A program made the translations under genes and the position numbers. The notes under the pieces were generated by a model that saw only the letters and a program-made list of their open reading frames with translations, did not search any database and was not told where the DNA came from. 64,000 bases of DNA from QHXW01 sp963768075 (lineage in GTDB: Bacteria > Acidobacteriota > Terriglobia > Bryobacterales > Bryobacteraceae), in NCBI GenBank assembly GCA_963768075.1, contig CAVYHD010000013.1:68678-132677 (forward strand), in the 5' to 3' direction. Shown here piece after piece: positions 35,105-44,125 of the stretch; position 1 is the stretch's first letter, and every line of letters begins with the position of its first letter.

Positions 35105-35467
35105 GTGCCGGCTGCTGCAGCAAAGAAGTCTACCCTGGTACGTGCCCTTAGTGCGTGCGTGGAAGATCCCCAAAGACGTGAAAACAAGCGGTTTCTGCAA
35201 GGATTGGCCACCGACGAGCTGCAATATATCGCGGAGTTTTTGGGCTCCTGCATTCTGGAAAGCGGGTGGCGGTGCTATGGCAGCCGAACGCAACTGGCGG
35301 AGGCCATCAAGCAATTCGACCGCAGCCGCCGGGACGCCGGGTGCCGGGGCCTTACCGGGTCACTGCAGGATCAGGACCAGGAGCATAAAATGATCCTGCT
35401 GCTCGAATACCTTTGCCGTTCCGGACTGACGCAGTTCACGATGAGCGTCGCAGCCGGGCAGGAATAG
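35105..35467 (+). CDS. Hypothetical protein, 120 residues
   Basis: GTG start with an AGGAG ribosome site. Predicted helical and soluble: RALSACVEDPQRRENKRFL, DELQYIAEFLG, then a charged loop and a C-terminal YLCRSGLTQFTMSV. No family recognised. 94 bp separate it from the phosphatase gene and 62 bp from tRNA-Gln. Confidence 0.65.
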   Translation: MPAAAAKKSTLVRALSACVEDPQRRENKRFLQGLATDELQYIAEFLGSCILESGWRCYGSRTQLAEAIKQFDRSRRDAGCRGLTGSLQDQDQEHKMILLLEYLCRSGLTQFTMSVAAGQE

Positions 35468-35529
35468 CCGCTTTCGCGCTGGTTTGCCGCCCCGGCAGCC
35501 TTGCCGCTCAATGTTAAAATGAAGGCTCC

Positions 35530-35603
35530 TGGGAGGTCGTCTAATGGTAAGACTGCAGACTCTGGATCTGCGTATCGGGGTTCGAGTCCCTGCCTCCCAG
35601 CCA
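35530..35603 (+). tRNA. tRNA-Gln (anticodon CTG)
   Basis: 74 nt with encoded CCA. Acceptor stem TGGGAGG (35530-35536) pairs with CCTCCCA (35593-35599), discriminator G. Anticodon arm GCAGA-CTCTGGA-TCTGC gives anticodon CTG, which reads CAG. The T arm contains GGTTCGAGTCC. All stems pair correctly. Confidence 0.95.
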
Positions 35604-35630
35604 AACTAATTCAACAGCTTGGCTGGTTTT
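35597..35630 (+). terminator. Rho-independent terminator sharing the tRNA 3' end
   Basis: CCAGCCAA (which includes the tRNA CCA end) can pair with TTGGCTGG at 35619-35626, followed by TTTT and TCTC. A shorter alternative is CAGC-TTG-GCTG before the same T run. Either way a stem then T-rich tail follows the tRNA directly. Confidence 0.55.
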
Positions 35631-35651
35631 TCTCCCGAATTTATCGCTGAG
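35631..35651 (+). repeat. Direct repeat copy A, 3' of tRNA-Gln
   Basis: Contains CGAATTTATCGCTGAG preceded by TCTCC. A second copy is at 40874-40893 in the same orientation, one base shorter. Similarity extends upstream through a GCTnGGCnGG-TTTTT element, so both copies look like sequence flanking a tRNA terminator. The 5.2 kb between them holds accessory genes. Confidence 0.6.
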
Positions 35652-35676
35652 TTTTTCTGAGGTGTGCCCAGGTCGG

Positions 35677-38193
35677 CTACTGATGCCGCAGGGCGTCTGA
35701 TGGAGCGATCGCGGAGGCGCGCCGCGCCGGCACGAACGTAGCGCCGGCTGCGACCATCGTCACGACGACGGCGACCGCAGCGAAGGTAACGGGGTCTGTC
35801 GCCTGCACGCCATAAAGGAGCGAACCCAGGAGCCGCGTGATGCCGTATGCCGCGCCCAAGCCCAGAATGACGCCGACCGACACCAGCTTCATCCCCTGGA
35901 GCACGATCAGCCGGAGAACATCGCGGCGTGCGGCGCCCAGCGCTACGCGTATGCCGATCTCCTGGAACCGCTGCTCTACGGAATAGGACATCAATCCGTA
36001 GATTCCGATGGCCGCCAGAAACAGCGCAATGGCGGCGAAAATCGTAAGCAGCAGCATGCTGAAATTCTGGCGCGCGAGCGCGTCCGACATCACCTGCTCC
36101 ATGGTTCGTACGTGCGACACGGAAAGCATGCCGTCTACGGCGTTGATCTCCCTTTCCACTGACGCCCGCAGGGCCAGGGGATCGGACGAGCCGTGAATCA
36201 CCCACGAGAGCGGAATCACGCTGTTAGCGAGCTTGGTGAGACCTTCCGAAACCTGGCTCTGCGGGACGTACATGACGGCCTGATCCGGCTCGCCGAGACT
36301 GTTCTCGCGCACGTTACCAACAACGCCAACGATTTGGCGCGGCGGATCATCGAACTGCGGCCCGAGCCCTTTGCCGATGACAATGACCTGGCCGATGGGG
36401 TCCAGATCCTTCCAGTGCTGCTTTGCCATCACCTGATTTATGATCACGACACGCGACGCATTGCCAGTGTCGGTGTCGCTAAACGTTCGGCCGCGCAGCA
36501 AGGGAATCTGCAAGGCGCGGAAGTAGTGAGGGCTGACCGAGCGCCAGTAATTGTCGCCCTCGTATTGACCTTTGGAAGGTGTGCGGCCGACGATGTTGAA
36601 GGGCAGGTCGAGTCCAACTCCGGCGACCGGCAGCACGATAGCCGAAGCGGCGGACTGCACGCCGGGCAGTCCTTCCATGCGCTGCACCACCGCATGCACA
36701 AGAGCATCTACCCTTGCCGTCGAATCATATGAGCCGCCCGTTAGCGAGGTTTCCATGGTCAGCAAGTTATGAGCATTGAAACCGGGGTCGACCGAATGCA
36801 AGCCGGCGAAGGTGCGGATGAGAAGCGCGGCGGAGATTAGTAGGACCAGCGCCAGCGCGACTTCGGTGATCACCAGAATGGAGCGTGCCCGTTTGCGCAG
36901 AACACTTCCCCCGGCGCGTCCACCCTCTTTGAGAGTCGAGGCGAGGTCGGGGTTGGAAATGTGCAGGGCGGGGAAGAGACCAAATAGAATGCCAGTCAAC
37001 ATGGCGATCCCGATGGTGAATCCCGCCACACGCCAGTCGACCGGCGGGACGTGCAGCGCGCCAGTCTGGTCGGTAAGCCGCGGAATATTACCGGGCGCCA
37101 CGAGGAGCAGCGCGCGCACACCCCAGGCGCCCAGAATGAAGCCCAGTATCCCTCCGACGCCGGCGAGCATGACGCTCTCGGTAAGAAGCTGGCGGACCAT
37201 GCGCCAGTAGCTGGCGCCGATTGCCGCGCGAATCGCCAATTCTTTCTGGCGCACGGCAGCGCGGGCCAGAAGCAGGTTGGCCACGTTCGCGCACGCGATC
37301 AGCAGCACGAAACCCACCGCGCCAAACAGAACGTACAATGCGATGCGGACATCGCGAACCATGGAATCTTTCATGGGCTCGACGCCCACGCTCTCCGCCT
37401 TGTCCATCCACTTGGGATTGGCAGCGCGAAAGCGCTCACCGGCCACCTTCATTTCAGCCCTCGCCTGCGAAAGAGAGACGCCCGGTTTCAACCTGGCGGC
37501 AGTGAGCAGATAGTGACCCTGATTGGTACTGGAGGGATCGGCTTGGAGTGGCAACCAGAGATCAGACGGCGGATCGGATTCGAAGCCTTTCGGCGCGACC
37601 CCGACGACACTGTAAGGCTGTTTGTTGAGCAGCAGGGAGCGGCCAATAATTTGCGGATCGGAGGCCAAGCGGCTGCGCCACATCCGGTCGCTGAGAACGG
37701 CGACGGGCGCTCCGTTGGGCAGATCTTCCGCCTCCGTAAACGTTCGGCCGAAGGCGGGCTGCACTCCAAAAACGCGGAAGAAGTCACGAGACACGTGCAT
37801 GGCCTTGACCGGTTCCGGCCTGTCACCCGTTCCCAGATTCATGCTGAGCGCGGAGAAATCGTACAGCGTCATGGCGGCGAAAACATCGTTCTGGCGCCAC
37901 ACCATGTACTTGGGAATCGAGTTCGAATCGCCGCTGCCGTTGGGATATTGCCGCAAGAGCCGGACCAGGCGTTCAGGCTCCGGATAAGGCAAAGGCTGCA
38001 GCATCACGCTGTTGACCACAGTGAAGATGGCGGTATTGGCGCCAATGCCGAGCGCGAGTGCAGCCACGGCGACCGTGGTAAAGCCCGGACTGCTGCGCAT
38101 CATGCGAAGGGAATAGCGGAGGTCGACGGCGAAGTTTCCCATGACAAGAAGGAAACGCACGAACAGGGCCGGCCGTTCCTTTAATATATACAT
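35677..38193 (-). CDS. ADOP-type ABC permease (MacB/FtsX superfamily)
   Basis: 838 residues from the ATG at 38193, which has AGGAGG 9 nt upstream; the open frame extends further but without a site. The N-terminal half has a first helix in TTVAVAALALGIGANTAIFTVVN, the large periplasmic MacB-PCD domain and three helices (IALYVLFGAVGFVLLIACANVANLLLAR follows the family pattern). The second half repeats the arrangement and ends with three more helices and PARRASAIAPSDALR. Acidobacteria carry many of these duplicated-orphaned permeases, often without an ATPase beside them, as here. Substrate unknown. Confidence 0.9.
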   Translation of the reverse strand: MYILKERPALFVRFLLVMGNFAVDLRYSLRMMRSSPGFTTVAVAALALGIGANTAIFTVVNSVMLQPLPYPEPERLVRLLRQYPNGSGDSNSIPKYMVWRQNDVFAAMTLYDFSALSMNLGTGDRPEPVKAMHVSRDFFRVFGVQPAFGRTFTEAEDLPNGAPVAVLSDRMWRSRLASDPQIIGRSLLLNKQPYSVVGVAPKGFESDPPSDLWLPLQADPSSTNQGHYLLTAARLKPGVSLSQARAEMKVAGERFRAANPKWMDKAESVGVEPMKDSMVRDVRIALYVLFGAVGFVLLIACANVANLLLARAAVRQKELAIRAAIGASYWRMVRQLLTESVMLAGVGGILGFILGAWGVRALLLVAPGNIPRLTDQTGALHVPPVDWRVAGFTIGIAMLTGILFGLFPALHISNPDLASTLKEGGRAGGSVLRKRARSILVITEVALALVLLISAALLIRTFAGLHSVDPGFNAHNLLTMETSLTGGSYDSTARVDALVHAVVQRMEGLPGVQSAASAIVLPVAGVGLDLPFNIVGRTPSKGQYEGDNYWRSVSPHYFRALQIPLLRGRTFSDTDTGNASRVVIINQVMAKQHWKDLDPIGQVIVIGKGLGPQFDDPPRQIVGVVGNVRENSLGEPDQAVMYVPQSQVSEGLTKLANSVIPLSWVIHGSSDPLALRASVEREINAVDGMLSVSHVRTMEQVMSDALARQNFSMLLLTIFAAIALFLAAIGIYGLMSYSVEQRFQEIGIRVALGAARRDVLRLIVLQGMKLVSVGVILGLGAAYGITRLLGSLLYGVQATDPVTFAAVAVVVTMVAAGATFVPARRASAIAPSDALRHQ

Positions 38194-38229
38194 CCGCTCA
38201 TACCTCCTGGCGGTGATTTCCGGGACCAT

Positions 38230-38413
38230 GGTCGCTTTGAAACTGATCGATGCGCAGACGATGGAGACCGCGCTAAGCAAGGGAGGGCGTATCAACCAAC
38301 AGGACTACCATCGCGGTATCCGCGGATGGCAAGGTGATGACGACGGCCACGCTGGATCTGGCCCCGAATGCACGCGCCGCGAACCATCCGTGACGGCGTA
38401 CGAGAAGCAGTAA
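38230..38413 (+). pseudogene. Remnant of a small acidobacterial secreted protein gene
   Basis: On the plus strand, fragments in shifting frames read KLIDAQTMETALSKGGR, then TTIAVSADGKVMTTA in another frame, and finally AYEKQ before a TAA. This order (variable domain, SADGKxMTT block, terminal YEKQ) recalls small secreted proteins that are common in these genomes (from memory of the family). No complete frame or start is present. It sits between two minus-strand genes in the repeat-bounded block. Confidence 0.4.
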
Positions 38414-38577
38414 AGCGGCTCGGCCAACGGATCACCCTTGATCCGACTCTCGGCGCTCGCTCACAGATGACGCACTGCAATCGGAGTGGAGCCTCGAAAC
38501 CTACCCGTTTGTGTACCGGGGCAGTATTCAGGCAAACCGAGGAAGTCTCGGATGGCGTTTCTGACTATGCTGTGCTC

Positions 38578-39573
38578 CTAAACCTTCCGGCGTCGGAAAA
38601 CGAGACCCATGCCCAGCAATCCCACGGCGAGCAATCCCACGGAAGCGGGCTCCGGAGTCACCACGGCCAGCGCAGCATCTGCGACGATCGCATGGCCCGC
38701 CGCAGTTGGGTGAAGCGGGTCCCAGAACAGATACTGGTTAGGGTTGGCGCAGGGCGTGCCGCCGGCATAGTTGACTTCCCCTGTCAAACAGGGGTCTGTT
38801 ACATCGGTGAGCCCGTAGGACGCTGGATTCGCAACAATCGCATCGAGGAGTGCATAGGTGTTCAGAATGGACAGGTTCAAGCCGTCCGAGCTCGCAAGCG
38901 AAACCGCGCTATTAACAAGAGCGATGTCGAAATCTGCCGCTAGTGCCGATGCGCCGGCCACCGCTGCCGGACCACCAGCTATTGCTGCGGGAGTTTTACC
39001 CAGGTCCGGCACTGTGGCGATGAGAAAGTGCTTCGCACCATCGGCAGCCAAAGCACCGATTGCGTCATCGACATTAGTCACGGCGATTCCGACATCCGCG
39101 GCATCTTGTGCTAGGGTCCCTCCTCCTGCCAAGATATCTAAGAGATCGTTGCTGCCAATCCAGATCGTATAGAGCGCATTCGGGTCAGCAGTCGGATTAG
39201 CCGCTCCAAATTGAGCCACCTGCCCCGTGGGGCCGGTAAGGTCCGTGAAGGGAAGTGCGGTATTGAACGCCGTTGGGCCGGTTTCCGCCCCGCCGTAGGC
39301 GTAGTCGGTTCCGCCCGCCAGGCTCGGCAAGAGAGGCGCGAGGCCGAGTCCGGCAGCGAGGTCCTGAACCCAGACTGGCCCATTGCTGAACTGGCCGTTG
39401 ACATAAGGGGTGGCAGGCGCTGCGCCGCCAGTTAGCGTAAAAGCGTTTCCGACGTCCGACAGGCTGTCGCCGAAAGCATATATTGCGTCGATTGTTCCAG
39501 CATGAGCGGCGGGCAAGAGCCCGCCTATCGCGAGCGCGATCAACGCGAGGCTTCCAGTACGTGGGGTAACCAT
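38578..39573 (-). CDS. GDSL/SGNH hydrolase with PEP-CTERM sorting tag
   Basis: About 331 residues from MVTPRTGSLAL. Signal peptide to about residue 25. SGNH blocks: AFGDSLSDVGN (nucleophile Ser), the Asn block IGSNDLLDI, and DPLHPT (Asp-x-x-His). The C-terminus is TPEPASVGLLAVGLL plus a hydrophobic stretch and RRRK, the PEP-CTERM signal processed by an exosortase and linked to exopolysaccharide export. It is probably a secreted esterase acting at the cell surface. No exosortase gene is in the window. Confidence 0.92.
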   Translation of the reverse strand: MVTPRTGSLALIALAIGGLLPAAHAGTIDAIYAFGDSLSDVGNAFTLTGGAAPATPYVNGQFSNGPVWVQDLAAGLGLAPLLPSLAGGTDYAYGGAETGPTAFNTALPFTDLTGPTGQVAQFGAANPTADPNALYTIWIGSNDLLDILAGGGTLAQDAADVGIAVTNVDDAIGALAADGAKHFLIATVPDLGKTPAAIAGGPAAVAGASALAADFDIALVNSAVSLASSDGLNLSILNTYALLDAIVANPASYGLTDVTDPCLTGEVNYAGGTPCANPNQYLFWDPLHPTAAGHAIVADAALAVVTPEPASVGLLAVGLLGMGLVFRRRKV

Positions 39574-39689
39574 CGCGGTATTATATCGCAATCGAGCCGG
39601 AGTATCTGACGCGCATGCAGCCTATATGCAGTATTGGTTGCCATTTATCGTAATTAACCCATGCTAGTCTTCCTGAAGGAGGAACCACT

Positions 39690-40211
39690 GTGAAAAGGAT
39701 CGCTTTGCTGCTGGTGGCCGTTGTAATACTGGCGGGTATTGTGGCGTTTACGGCGCCCGCGTCTCTACACGCCGCTGACTCGGCCGCCCCGATCTTCGTG
39801 ACAAAAATCCCCCCCGGATACCGGGACTGGAGGTTGATCTCCGTCTCCCACGAAGCAGGTAACCTGAATAGTATCGGCGCCGTTTTGGGCAACGATCTGG
39901 CGATCGAGGCCTACCGCGGGGGGAGGCTCCCGTTCCCGGACGGCACGATCATTGCCGCGTTGCACTACGGTCACGTCCCGTCGGCGGAAAACAACAAAGT
40001 CTTTGGCCAAGCCCAATCTTTCGTCCCTGGTCCCCCCACGAACATTCAGTTTATGGTCAAGGATTCCACGAAGTACGCTGCGACGGGCGGCTGGGGGTTC
40101 GCTACCTTCATAGACGGCAAACCCGCCGCGGCGGCGTCAATGAAAAGCTGTTTCCCCTGCCACAATCAGGCCAAGGCCAGCGACCTCGTCTTCACGCATT
40201 ACGCACCCTAG
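39690..40211 (+). CDS. Cytochrome P460-family haem protein
   Basis: 173 residues from GTG after GGAGGA. Signal peptide about residues 1-28. The fold blocks PPGYRDWRLISVSHE and FPDGTIIAALHY are typical of cytochrome P460, and the haem motif CFPCH is near the C-terminus. The crosslinking Lys of catalytic P460s cannot be assigned. Probably periplasmic, possibly for one-electron chemistry on small nitrogen compounds (family knowledge). It is transcribed alone, divergent from the GDSL gene. Confidence 0.85.
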   Translation: MKRIALLLVAVVILAGIVAFTAPASLHAADSAAPIFVTKIPPGYRDWRLISVSHEAGNLNSIGAVLGNDLAIEAYRGGRLPFPDGTIIAALHYGHVPSAENNKVFGQAQSFVPGPPTNIQFMVKDSTKYAATGGWGFATFIDGKPAAAASMKSCFPCHNQAKASDLVFTHYAP

Positions 40212-40392
40212 ATACCGACAGCCCCTTTCGGAGGCTCATCAACGAAAGAGCCGTCATTGTCGGCAACAAGCATCGAACGTTAGGGCGAAAGCACGGGACG
40301 GAGCATGACTGCGAGGAACCAAGCGTATTTGAGCGCAATACGCACTACCCGGGGATGGGCATCAACCTACTTGCGCTACACTACTTGCTGGC

Positions 40393-40611
40393 TTACGCCG
40401 GTGCCCCGCGCACCGCGGTCGTGATCGCCTCGAACACGCTCCAATCCATGGCATAGGTTCCGGCGATGTGGTGTGTGCTCACCGGCTCGAACATGACCCG
40501 CTTATCGAACCGCTGGACGTTCTTCACACGCTCGCCTCTGCTAAACGTTTCCGAGTGCTTGCCGTCGGTGCTCAGGACCGTAGCTGGTAGGTCAAATACG
40601 CGCGTCTCCAT
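40393..40611 (-). CDS. Small hypothetical protein, 72 residues
   Basis: ATG with an AGGAG site at 6 nt. Soluble, begins METRVFDLPATVLSTDGK and ends ITTAVRGAPA. No family recognised. Clean start signals and lack of competing frames support it. Confidence 0.55.
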   Translation of the reverse strand: METRVFDLPATVLSTDGKHSETFSRGERVKNVQRFDKRVMFEPVSTHHIAGTYAMDWSVFEAITTAVRGAPA

Positions 40612-40970
40612 GGGGGCTCCTGGTCATTTGGAGAGCCGTGTGCAGGGTGACGCCCTCTTAGCACCGTGCCTTCCCCTTCGCGGTTCCGGTGGCGACGCAA
40701 CCGTAGTGGTCCTTGGCCTAAGGTATCACGTTCATTCGGACGTGACTGCGGCCGGGCGCAACCAGGCGAACGATCCGGGCGCTAGAGGACACCTTGCTGT
40801 TCGTTCAGCAAAAAGTATTTGCGCAATGTCGCCTCGACTGCATACTCAGCTGCTCGGCGGGTTTTTATTTGTTTCTCCGAATTTATCGCTGAGAAATCCT
40901 TGTTGTTCCGCGATCGGAGATTTACCTTGCCGTCCTTCCTGATGGCCAGCGGTGCAAATTTTGTGGCAAG
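40612..40970. other. Intergenic stretch with two inverted repeats and direct repeat copy B
   Basis: 359 bp without a gene. It holds TCACGT-N8-ACGTGA at 40726-40745, which may be an operator for the small gene at 40393-40611, a TTGCTG-TTCGTT-CAGCAA hairpin at 40794-40811, and the second copy of the repeat found after tRNA-Gln. Confidence 0.5.
40874..40893 (+). repeat. Direct repeat copy B
   Basis: TCTCCGAATTTATCGCTGAG, one C shorter than copy A at 35631. Preceded by GCTCGGCGGG-TTTTT, which mirrors GCTTGGCTGG-TTTTT at copy A. Together they bound 35.65-40.87 kb. Confidence 0.6.
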
Positions 40971-43900
40971 CTAGAGCCCTCCTTGCAGATAGCTGATGAC
41001 ATCCGCAATGTCCTGCCGGCTCAGAGACTTTTCCAGATCCTCCGGCATCAGCGAAACGCTGGAGGCACGCATCTCCGCGATGTTTGTGCGGAGCAAAGTT
41101 TCATCTTCTTCGGATCCTCCGCGCAGCGTGATGGTTCCCGGCGTTTCGTTAGCGATCAGACCGTCGTGCAGGCCGCCATCCTTTGTAGTGATGATGTAGT
41201 TGGTAAACCGAGGCTCAATAGCGTAACTCGGGTTCAGGATCGAGGTCAAAAGTTCCTCTTTTGACTTGCTGCTAACGCCGGAGAGGTCCGGCCCCACGCG
41301 CCCGCCCTGCTTTCGAGGCAGATGGCATTTGCCGCAGACTTCCTCAAATCTGGTTTTGCCCCGCGCCGGGTTGCCCGCCATCTTTAGGGTGCCCTGATAG
41401 TCCTGGACCAGTTTCATACGGTCACTGGTATCGCTCTGAAACAGATGGCGGGCCCGTTCTCGAATTGCGGGATCGGAATATTGCATTAAGCGGGCTCGTC
41501 CGGCGGTATTGACCGCGTTGATCTCCAGTTGATGCCCCTCGAGCGCCGACACCAGAATGGGGACCCGTTCCCGCTGATTCAGCAGCGCATCCAGTGCCTT
41601 CCGGCGCGTCTCGGGATCGTAGCTTTTCCAATTGGCGATAAGAGTCGTGGCGACAACCGGATCATCAAACGTCGCCAGGGATTCGACGGCGGCTGACTGC
41701 AATTCCGATCCCGGTTGCGATTCCAGGATTTTGCGCAGCACAGGACTTGCCGCCGAATAGGGCGCGCTGCGCAATAGTCGAACGGCGTTGAGGCGTTTTT
41801 TGGCATCTACGTGCGGTGCCAATGCCTCCGCCTCGGCTTTTTGAACGAGGCTTGGCATTTCGAGATAGCGGGCCGTTTCCCACGCGGCCTTTTCAATCGC
41901 TTCCGATGGGCTATTGAGATATCTCGCCAGCAACCCTTCCGCTCCATGTACCCGCAAGGTTTTGATTCCTGAGAGTCTCAGGCCCCTCGATAATCCCGAG
42001 AGAGCGGCATCGGGTTGCGTCAGACGAGGCAGCGCTGTCAAAAAATGTGCGATCTCCGCCGGATTGTGCTTGGCCCCGATGAGCGCAGCGAGCTGGCCCA
42101 CAAAATCGCGATCGTTCAACAGTTGGTTTTTTGCCATCAGCACGTCGAAGAGTTGCGCCGGTGAATCATGCACCGAGCTCAGGACCGCAACTTGAAACCA
42201 GTGGTCTCCGCCATGCTGTGACGCGAGTTTCGCAAGACCGTCCATGCTCCCGGCGCCGTTCATTTGCCCTAACGTGAAGGCCAGTTGAAACTGCACCCGG
42301 GTATCCGGATCCGATGTCATTGCCAACAGCTCCCGTGCTACCTCCTTCGAGCCGGGAATCAGTTCCTCGGCGACATGCACCGCATGTTCCCGTACTCTCG
42401 GATTCGGGTCGTGCAAACCTTTTAGCACCGTCGGGGCGTCCACTGCCGAAAGGCCTTCCAACGCCCAGAGTGCATGGAGCCGCGCCTGTGGAATGTCACT
42501 GTTCGCCAACAAGTCCCTTAACAGCGGAACCGCAGCCGGATCTTGCCGTTCGACCAGCAACCGATGCGCTGTGTCGCGGTGCCAGCCGTTGGGATTCTCC
42601 AGGTCCTTCACCAGGTCCGCGATAGTCGCAGAGGCCAGATTTGGTTTCAGATTTCTTTTGTGCGGCGCATTTTTCGGGACGATGCGGTAAATCCTCCCCA
42701 GCGTGTCGCCGCGCCAGAAATTCAACGTTTTCTTGATCGCTTCGGGAATGGATTCCGGGGTCTCAATGACTTCGCGGTAGATATCCAGGACGTACAGATC
42801 GCCGTCGGGCGCGTTCGCGAAATTACAAGGGCGGAACCACGGATCACTAGAAGCCAGAAATTCGCGTTGCTGCTCGCCCGGGGCGCGGCTGGCGGTGAAG
42901 GTGATGCCTCGTGGCCGCAGGATATCGCGATGGATCAGATTTCCACTCACGTCTCCAGTAAACAAGTTGCCGCGGTATTGTTCCGGAAACTGATCACCGG
43001 AATAGATGGTGCCGCCGGTGGCAGCGGTAAACCACCCCGAGACGAGCTCGGTGGAGGCATCGAGAGGGCGAACATTTTCCAGGTCATTTTCGTGATAACG
43101 CTGTTGCCGCAGGCGCGTTCTTTCCACCCGCCAGGCTTGCGGCTGCGTCAGCGGGTACATGCGCCCCGAGGGACGGCCGTGGTCCGAAATATCTTCGGCG
43201 GGCGCTCCGGCATCCAGCAGCGGCGAGCGGATCAGATAGTTCATGGGCACCACTACCTGCCGGACATGCATGGTATTTTGTGAAATGAACCGGTTGCCCC
43301 ACTCATCAAAGGTGGAACCAAACTGTGCCGGGCCGGAGGCGGGCTCGGCGAGATCACGATCCGGCCGGAAGCGGAAATCCGCTCCGCCCACCGAGACCGG
43401 CGGGCGTTCGGGATGCTTCGGCGATGTGATGCTGGCTTCCTGGCCGTCATTGGAACAATAAATCCAGTTATCAATGCCAAGCCTTGGGTTGGTGATGCGC
43501 GCTTCGGGATCGACTTTCGAAAAACCGGTGTACAGAACCTCTTTCTCATCGGCCTTCCCGTCACCGTCCGTATCCTTCATAAACAAGATGTCCGGCGCAC
43601 TCGTGACGATCAATCCGCCCTTGTAGGGCATGATGCCGCTCACTTCCAGAACGTGATCGGCGAAAATGGAGCTGCGGGTTATCTTGCCTGTGGCATCGGT
43701 TTCGAGTAGGCGAATACGGGAACGCGCCGGTTTTCCGGGTGGAGGATCCGCCGGGTAGTCCAGCATCTCGGCTACATAAATGCGCCCATTTTCATCAAAG
43801 ACCATCTCGACCGGGCTCATGACCTCGGGTTCGTTCGCAAACAGCTCGACATTCAGGTCGTCGTTAACGCGGAAGGTTTGCAATTCATCCTGAGGAGAGC

Positions 43901-43979
43901 GGGGGCCGGGCCCGCTCGATCGCTTGCCGCACGAAACCAGCACGCCCGCGAACACGAGCACTGACCATCGAGAACACAT
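40971..43979 (-). CDS. PVC-type haem-binding lipoprotein: beta-propeller, HEAT repeats, cytochrome c
   Basis: 1002 residues. Lipobox VLVSC at residues 13-17. Residues 30-420 form a soluble-dehydrogenase-like propeller (EVMSPVEMVFDENGRIYVAEM, FMKDTDGDGKADE, GWFTAATGGTIYSGDQFPEQYRG) as in the TIGR02604 family. Residues 440-830 are HEAT-like helical repeats (RVREHAVHVAEEL and others). The C-terminal 140 residues are a cytochrome c domain with CGKCH (TIGR02603 type). These are frequent in Planctomycetes and Solibacter and are thought to oxidise sugars or alcohols in the periplasm. It is separated by 146 bp from the TonB receptor upstream on the same strand. Confidence 0.9.
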   Translation of the reverse strand: MCSRWSVLVFAGVLVSCGKRSSGPGPRSPQDELQTFRVNDDLNVELFANEPEVMSPVEMVFDENGRIYVAEMLDYPADPPPGKPARSRIRLLETDATGKITRSSIFADHVLEVSGIMPYKGGLIVTSAPDILFMKDTDGDGKADEKEVLYTGFSKVDPEARITNPRLGIDNWIYCSNDGQEASITSPKHPERPPVSVGGADFRFRPDRDLAEPASGPAQFGSTFDEWGNRFISQNTMHVRQVVVPMNYLIRSPLLDAGAPAEDISDHGRPSGRMYPLTQPQAWRVERTRLRQQRYHENDLENVRPLDASTELVSGWFTAATGGTIYSGDQFPEQYRGNLFTGDVSGNLIHRDILRPRGITFTASRAPGEQQREFLASSDPWFRPCNFANAPDGDLYVLDIYREVIETPESIPEAIKKTLNFWRGDTLGRIYRIVPKNAPHKRNLKPNLASATIADLVKDLENPNGWHRDTAHRLLVERQDPAAVPLLRDLLANSDIPQARLHALWALEGLSAVDAPTVLKGLHDPNPRVREHAVHVAEELIPGSKEVARELLAMTSDPDTRVQFQLAFTLGQMNGAGSMDGLAKLASQHGGDHWFQVAVLSSVHDSPAQLFDVLMAKNQLLNDRDFVGQLAALIGAKHNPAEIAHFLTALPRLTQPDAALSGLSRGLRLSGIKTLRVHGAEGLLARYLNSPSEAIEKAAWETARYLEMPSLVQKAEAEALAPHVDAKKRLNAVRLLRSAPYSAASPVLRKILESQPGSELQSAAVESLATFDDPVVATTLIANWKSYDPETRRKALDALLNQRERVPILVSALEGHQLEINAVNTAGRARLMQYSDPAIRERARHLFQSDTSDRMKLVQDYQGTLKMAGNPARGKTRFEEVCGKCHLPRKQGGRVGPDLSGVSSKSKEELLTSILNPSYAIEPRFTNYIITTKDGGLHDGLIANETPGTITLRGGSEEDETLLRTNIAEMRASSVSLMPEDLEKSLSRQDIADVISYLQGGL

Positions 43980-44125
43980 CTAGGACATTCTACCCTCAGC
44001 CATGAAAACGGTAGGCAACGTGTCACAGCAGACGCCTTTTAATCGCGTGAGAAGCGCGCGTTCACACCGCCATCTGCTGCGGCACGAGCGGCTCGTGTCA
44101 CGGCACATCAAAGGAGAAGTACCCG

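Noticed and set aside
37051..38184. 377-codon plus-strand frame opposite the ADOP permease
   Set aside because: Shadow of a clear membrane transporter; composition unlike real proteins.
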